The position numbers were made by a program, and so were the translations under genes. The notes beneath the pieces are model-generated. The model saw only the letters and a program-made list of their open reading frames with translations, made no database searches and had not been told where the DNA came from. Positions 6,107 to 7,930 of a stretch of 7,930 nt of DNA are shown in pieces. Source of the DNA: Acidimicrobiia bacterium (GTDB lineage Bacteria > Actinomycetota > Acidimicrobiia > Acidimicrobiales > CATQHL01); NCBI GenBank assembly GCA_021296435.1, contig JAGWAK010000067.1:1473-9402 (forward strand), in the 5' to 3' direction. The first letter of the stretch is position 1. Each line of letters starts with the position of its first letter.

Positions 6107-6532
6107 TCAGCTGACTGCTACGACGTCGATCAGGTCCCGCAGGTGGGCGAAGTCCGCTTCGTTGCAGGTGTAGAGCGGCAGGTCGTTCGCCAGCGCCACG
6201 GCGGCGATCAGCAGGTCCGTGGAGCGTGCTCCCCGGGGCTTGCGACCGGCTTCGAGAGTCGCGGCGTAGACCCGGGCATACGCCCGCGCCGCGTCCGCAT
6301 CGAAGGGCACAGAATCAAACCCCGCCCGCGCTCGCAGGAGCACGTCAAGACGTCTGGCGTGCTCGGCTGGGGTAGCAGCGGACACCGGGCCGCAGGCCAA
6401 CTCCGCCAGTGTGATGGTCGAGACGGCCGCCACATCGGGCAAGGGTCCGCCGAACCGCGCCGCCCCGACGCTGTAGATCTCGATCAGGATCGACGTGTCG
6501 AGCAGGCCGCGCGGCCTGCTTGTCTCAGGCAC
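6107..6532 (-). CDS. vapC: VapC-like PIN-domain toxin ribonuclease
   Basis: A 141-aa PIN-domain protein of normal VapC length. The acidic metal-binding set is complete: D12 in LLDTS, E44 in TLAELACG, D106 in RSTDLLIAA and D127 in TCNEADF. Such toxins cleave tRNA or rRNA in a Mg2+-dependent way until neutralised by the cognate antitoxin; the target cannot be read from sequence. Its start is GTG 6532, 18 nt downstream of the antitoxin stop, with only a weak GGGG ribosome-binding stretch, so translation is probably coupled to the antitoxin. An RSTDLLIAA segment with NEADF is typical of the VapC branch that pairs with Phd-type antitoxins. Expression should be controlled from the promoter and palindrome at 6839-6857. 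Confidence 0.9.
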   Translation of the reverse strand: MPETSRPRGLLDTSILIEIYSVGAARFGGPLPDVAAVSTITLAELACGPVSAATPAEHARRLDVLLRARAGFDSVPFDADAARAYARVYAATLEAGRKPRGARSTDLLIAAVALANDLPLYTCNEADFAHLRDLIDVVAVS

Positions 6533-6550
6533 GTGACGGCCCCAGCCCGC

Positions 6551-6832
6551 TCACCCCTCGGTGTGCTGGCTCAAGAACCGCGGCTCGATCGACTGGTCCA
6601 GGATAGTGTCGACATCGGCCCGGAATTGTTCGTGGTCGATGTGCGAGCCGCCGGCGAACATCTCCACCACCTCGTCGATGGGCACAAAACGGCGCTGCCT
6701 GACGGGGCGCAGCTCGCCCACTGGGACGCCGTTGCGTGTGACGATGAAACTCTCACCGCGGTCGAGGGCCCGCATGATCGCCCCGCTGTCGTTGCGGAGT
6801 TGGCGCTGTGTGAGTTCAGTCATTCGACCCAT
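6551..6832 (-). CDS. vapB: Phd/YefM-type antitoxin (VapB-like)
   Basis: A 93-aa antitoxin. The N-terminal half has the prevent-host-death pattern: TQRQLRNDSGAIMRALDRGE (8-27) followed by FIVTRNGVPVGELRPV (29-44). This part dimerises and binds the operator. The C-terminal part, rich in acidic and aromatic residues (VDTILDQSIEPRF), would wrap the toxin's active site. ATG 6832 is preferred because a TACAGT hexamer ends exactly 6 nt upstream, giving a leaderless mRNA; ATG 6823 would remove only three residues. It lies immediately upstream of the PIN toxin. The 16-bp palindrome starting 10 nt upstream of the start is the probable autoregulatory operator. Confidence 0.88.
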   Translation of the reverse strand: MGRMTELTQRQLRNDSGAIMRALDRGESFIVTRNGVPVGELRPVRQRRFVPIDEVVEMFAGGSHIDHEQFRADVDTILDQSIEPRFLSQHTEG

Positions 6833-6838
6833 GGACGT

Positions 6839-6844
6839 ACTGTA
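6839..6844 (-). promoter_or_regulatory. -10 hexamer of the antitoxin-toxin operon
   Basis: Minus-strand TACAGT, 6 nt before ATG 6832, matching TANNNT and predicting a leaderless transcript. Three of its bases lie inside the palindrome at 6842-6857, so a bound repressor would block it. No clear -35 box. Confidence 0.5.
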
Positions 6845-6857
6845 GCACGCGTGCTAC
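6842..6857. promoter_or_regulatory. Perfect 16-bp palindromic operator
   Basis: GTAGCACGCGTGCTAC is a perfect palindrome. Its two ends form part of divergent -10 hexamers (TACAGT leftward, TACGTT rightward) at equal distance from the centre. Phd/VapB antitoxins repress their own operons by binding such palindromes, so this is the likely operator for the TA operon, and it may co-regulate the divergent transcript. Confidence 0.65.
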
Positions 6858-6860
6858 GTT
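6855..6860 (+). promoter_or_regulatory. Divergent rightward -10 hexamer
   Basis: TACGTT matches TANNNT and is followed by 6 nt and then GTG 6867, the same geometry as the other starts. It would produce a transcript covering the membrane-protein gene at 6961. It overlaps the palindrome by three bases. Confidence 0.4.
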
Positions 6861-6866
6861 GCTCCC

Positions 6867-6896
6867 GTGAGCCGAGCGCAGGTCGAACCCGTATGA
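6867..6896 (+). CDS. Putative 9-codon leaderless leader ORF
   Basis: GTG 6867 is followed by eight sense codons and TGA at 6894-6896 (predicted peptide MSRAQVEPV). It is placed 6 nt after TACGTT, so a transcript from that hexamer would begin with this ORF. Short leaderless ORFs of this kind are known in mycobacterial leaders. The peptide has no run of one amino acid that would suggest attenuation. Support is purely positional. Confidence 0.25.
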   Translation: MSRAQVEPV

Positions 6897-6960
6897 GGCA
6901 ACCGGAGAGGGCGTACGTGGGTGAACTGGGTTGGGGATCCGCCTGGAGTGGAGCATCGCG

Positions 6961-7302
6961 ATGACAGAGCCGGGATTCACGGAGCGACGCTCTCGTCTCG
7001 GCGCCGATCGTGTCGCCATGTTCCTTATGGTGGCCGGGTTCGCGGCCTTTGGCGTTTTGATGTCTCTGATGCTCATCCGGAGCGGGTCTCTCGAAGGCCA
7101 GATTCGCCGCTGTGCAGCGGACTTCGGAGCCTCGCCCTCGCTGGTCGAACAGGTGCGTCGTGACCCCTCGATGGGCCTCAGTTGGGCCGACGGACGCGGC
7201 TGGTATGCCGTTGAAGTCGGGAGGGAGAACTCGGGAACCGTCGGCGACGTGTGGGACTGGACGGAGTTGGATGCGGTGAACTGCGAGGCGCCGTTCGACT
7301 GA
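6961..7302 (+). CDS. Small single-pass membrane protein, unknown
   Basis: A 113-aa protein I do not recognise. A short charged N-terminus (MTEPGFTERRSRLGADR) precedes one strongly hydrophobic helix at about residues 18-39, then a roughly 70-residue polar domain containing C54 and C108, two cysteines that could pair if it is exported, and a Trp-rich stretch (GRGWYAVEV, VWDWTEL). With Arg residues before the helix the C-terminal domain would most likely face outside. Start ATG 6961 has a GTGGAG ribosome-binding site 7 nt upstream; an in-frame TTG at 6931 would add ten residues ahead of it and is less likely. It is divergent from the TA operon and may share its operator. Open frames on the opposite strand are longer but lack hydrophobic or domain character. 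Confidence 0.65.
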   Translation: MTEPGFTERRSRLGADRVAMFLMVAGFAAFGVLMSLMLIRSGSLEGQIRRCAADFGASPSLVEQVRRDPSMGLSWADGRGWYAVEVGRENSGTVGDVWDWTELDAVNCEAPFD

Positions 7303-7377
7303 GCCACCCCGGGTCACCTCGGCGGCTGGTCCAGCCCCGCAGGACCGCCCACCCGCCAGCCCAGGTTCATGATCAGG

Positions 7378-7403
7378 CCGACCGCGCCATCTCTAGCGGT
7401 CGG
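7378..7403. terminator. 8-bp hairpin between convergent genes
   Basis: CCGACCGC (7378-7385) and GCGGTCGG (7396-7403) pair perfectly around a 10-nt loop. The stop codon of the leftward antitoxin-like gene (7393-7395) lies inside the loop. It also stands 75 nt after the rightward membrane-protein gene, so it is placed to serve both. No T tract on either side. Confidence 0.45.
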
Positions 7404-7578
7404 TGGCAGCTCCTCGGTCGGCGAGGGACCGCGCAGTGGGCGTCTCGTCGAGCACGCCACGGTCGAATCCGTGGCGGATCGAGTCGTTCACCGCCTGCTC
7501 GAAGCTGATACCGCGAGTCGCCATCCGGTGGCGGATCATCTGCTCGGTGTCGAGCGCGAAATCCACAGTCCTGCGCAC
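7393..7578 (-). CDS. Ribbon-helix-helix VapB-type antitoxin-like protein
   Basis: A 61-aa protein when started at GTG 7578. The first 39 residues (MRRTVDFALD ... ISFEQAVNDSIRHGF) follow the ribbon-helix-helix pattern of VapB antitoxins: a short beta-strand (RRTVDFAL) that would bind DNA, then two helices with the 'RGISFxxAxNxxIRxG' signature at 22-37. The tail (38-61) would be the toxin-binding part. The start is decided by TATCGT ending 6 nt upstream and by the family's usual 'MRTTV' N-terminus; ATG 7617 or ATG 7602 are in frame but add non-family residues. No toxin follows it: downstream is a hairpin and a convergent gene. A PIN toxin lies 130 nt upstream on the same strand, the reverse of normal antitoxin-toxin order. 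It may be an orphan antitoxin or pair in trans. Confidence 0.65.
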   Translation of the reverse strand: MRRTVDFALDTEQMIRHRMATRGISFEQAVNDSIRHGFDRGVLDETPTARSLADRGAATDR

Positions 7579-7584
7579 GGATTC

Positions 7585-7590
7585 ACGATA
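7585..7590 (-). promoter_or_regulatory. -10 hexamer for the RHH gene
   Basis: Minus-strand TATCGT, then 6 nt, then GTG 7578. It is the best consensus match of the set, with a possible TTCAGT 18 nt further upstream. It indicates the RHH gene has its own leaderless transcript independent of the PIN gene upstream. Confidence 0.5.
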
Positions 7591-7708
7591 ACCGGGACCC
7601 ATCGACAGACTGAACATCCCCGTGGCCGCGTTTCGGGTGACATCGGTCACGCATTGGATGGCCCGCCAGAGGGGAGCGGGAGTGGCCCCGTGCCCTCGGA
7701 CCGGCGGC

Positions 7709-7930
7709 TCAGGCGGGGGCGATGACGGCGATCCCGTAGGCCTCGGCTGCGCCGGCCAGACGATCGTCATAGGTGACCATGTAGTCGAGGTCGTCGCCGA
7801 GGTCGAGCGCCGCGGCGAGATGGACGGCGTCGAGGCTCCGCAGACCTTCGGCCTCCAGCCGCCCGGCCGCCTCGAAGACGGCGGAGGTGACCTCGGTGAG
7901 TACGAGGCTGTCCAGCACCAGCCGCGCCAT
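7709..7930 (-). CDS. C-terminal half of a second VapC-like PIN toxin (partial)
   Basis: The last 73 codons of a leftward PIN-domain protein; the rest lies beyond the window end, and the ATG at the very edge is probably internal. LRSLDAVHLAAAL (30-42 of the visible part) and TYDDRLAGAAEAYGIAVIAP (53-72) are the classic C-terminal VapC motifs, carrying the catalytic acids D34 and D55. Full-length relatives are about 130-140 residues, so roughly half is missing and the N-terminal acids cannot be checked. The sequence is of a different PIN subtype from the toxin at 6107-6532 (SLDAVHLA versus STDLLIAA), so this is not a recent duplication. Its antitoxin would normally be encoded just upstream, outside the window. 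Confidence 0.85.
   Translation of the reverse strand: MARLVLDSLVLTEVTSAVFEAAGRLEAEGLRSLDAVHLAAALDLGDDLDYMVTYDDRLAGAAEAYGIAVIAPA

Noticed and set aside
6816..7317. Two leftward frames of 163-165 codons opposite the membrane-protein gene
   Set aside because: Both lack domain or hydrophobic character, run across the divergent promoter and the palindrome, and lose to the rightward frame, which has a ribosome-binding site and a transmembrane helix.

Overview
The DNA is strongly GC-rich, with G/C-biased third codon positions, GTG starts, leaderless-looking promoters and actinobacterial-style catabolic genes. This suggests a high-GC actinomycete. Acidimicrobiia is my best guess, but it is an inference from gene content and no marker gene is present.

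Layout. On the left, reading leftward, are the first 45 codons of a protein whose N-terminus resembles the UGSC-motif family (1-136) and a complete 356-aa protein of the uncharacterised 'WTDGLPVV' family (283-1353). A REP-like hairpin lies between them. A divergent intergenic region (1354-1620) carries two copies of an ~80-bp repeat and a promoter on each side. Reading rightward are the two subunits of an IpdAB-like class I CoA-transferase-fold enzyme (1621-2520 and 2517-3323, overlapping ATGA), a short-chain dehydrogenase very close to 3-hydroxyacyl-CoA dehydrogenase type 2/HSD10 (3447-4217), and a KstD-like FAD-dependent 3-ketosteroid dehydrogenase (4370-6055). Together these look like part of a catabolic cluster for a steroid or another polycyclic/alicyclic CoA-activated substrate: the FAD enzyme would desaturate a ring, the SDR would oxidise a hydroxyacyl-CoA, and the IpdAB-like enzyme would open a ring or process a CoA thioester.

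The right part (6100-7930) is a toxin-antitoxin island. It holds a complete leftward Phd/VapB-VapC(PIN) pair, a divergent small single-pass membrane protein, a leftward ribbon-helix-helix antitoxin-like protein, and the C-terminal half of a second PIN toxin running off the window.

The most interesting signals are regulatory. At five transcription-unit starts a TANNNT hexamer sits exactly 6 nt (four sites) or 7 nt (one site) before an ATG/GTG codon, as expected for leaderless mRNAs. One perfect 16-bp palindrome (6842-6857) is placed symmetrically over two divergent -10 hexamers, one for the TA operon and one for a transcript that begins with a putative 9-codon leaderless ORF. I found no rRNA, tRNA, CRISPR array or transposase.
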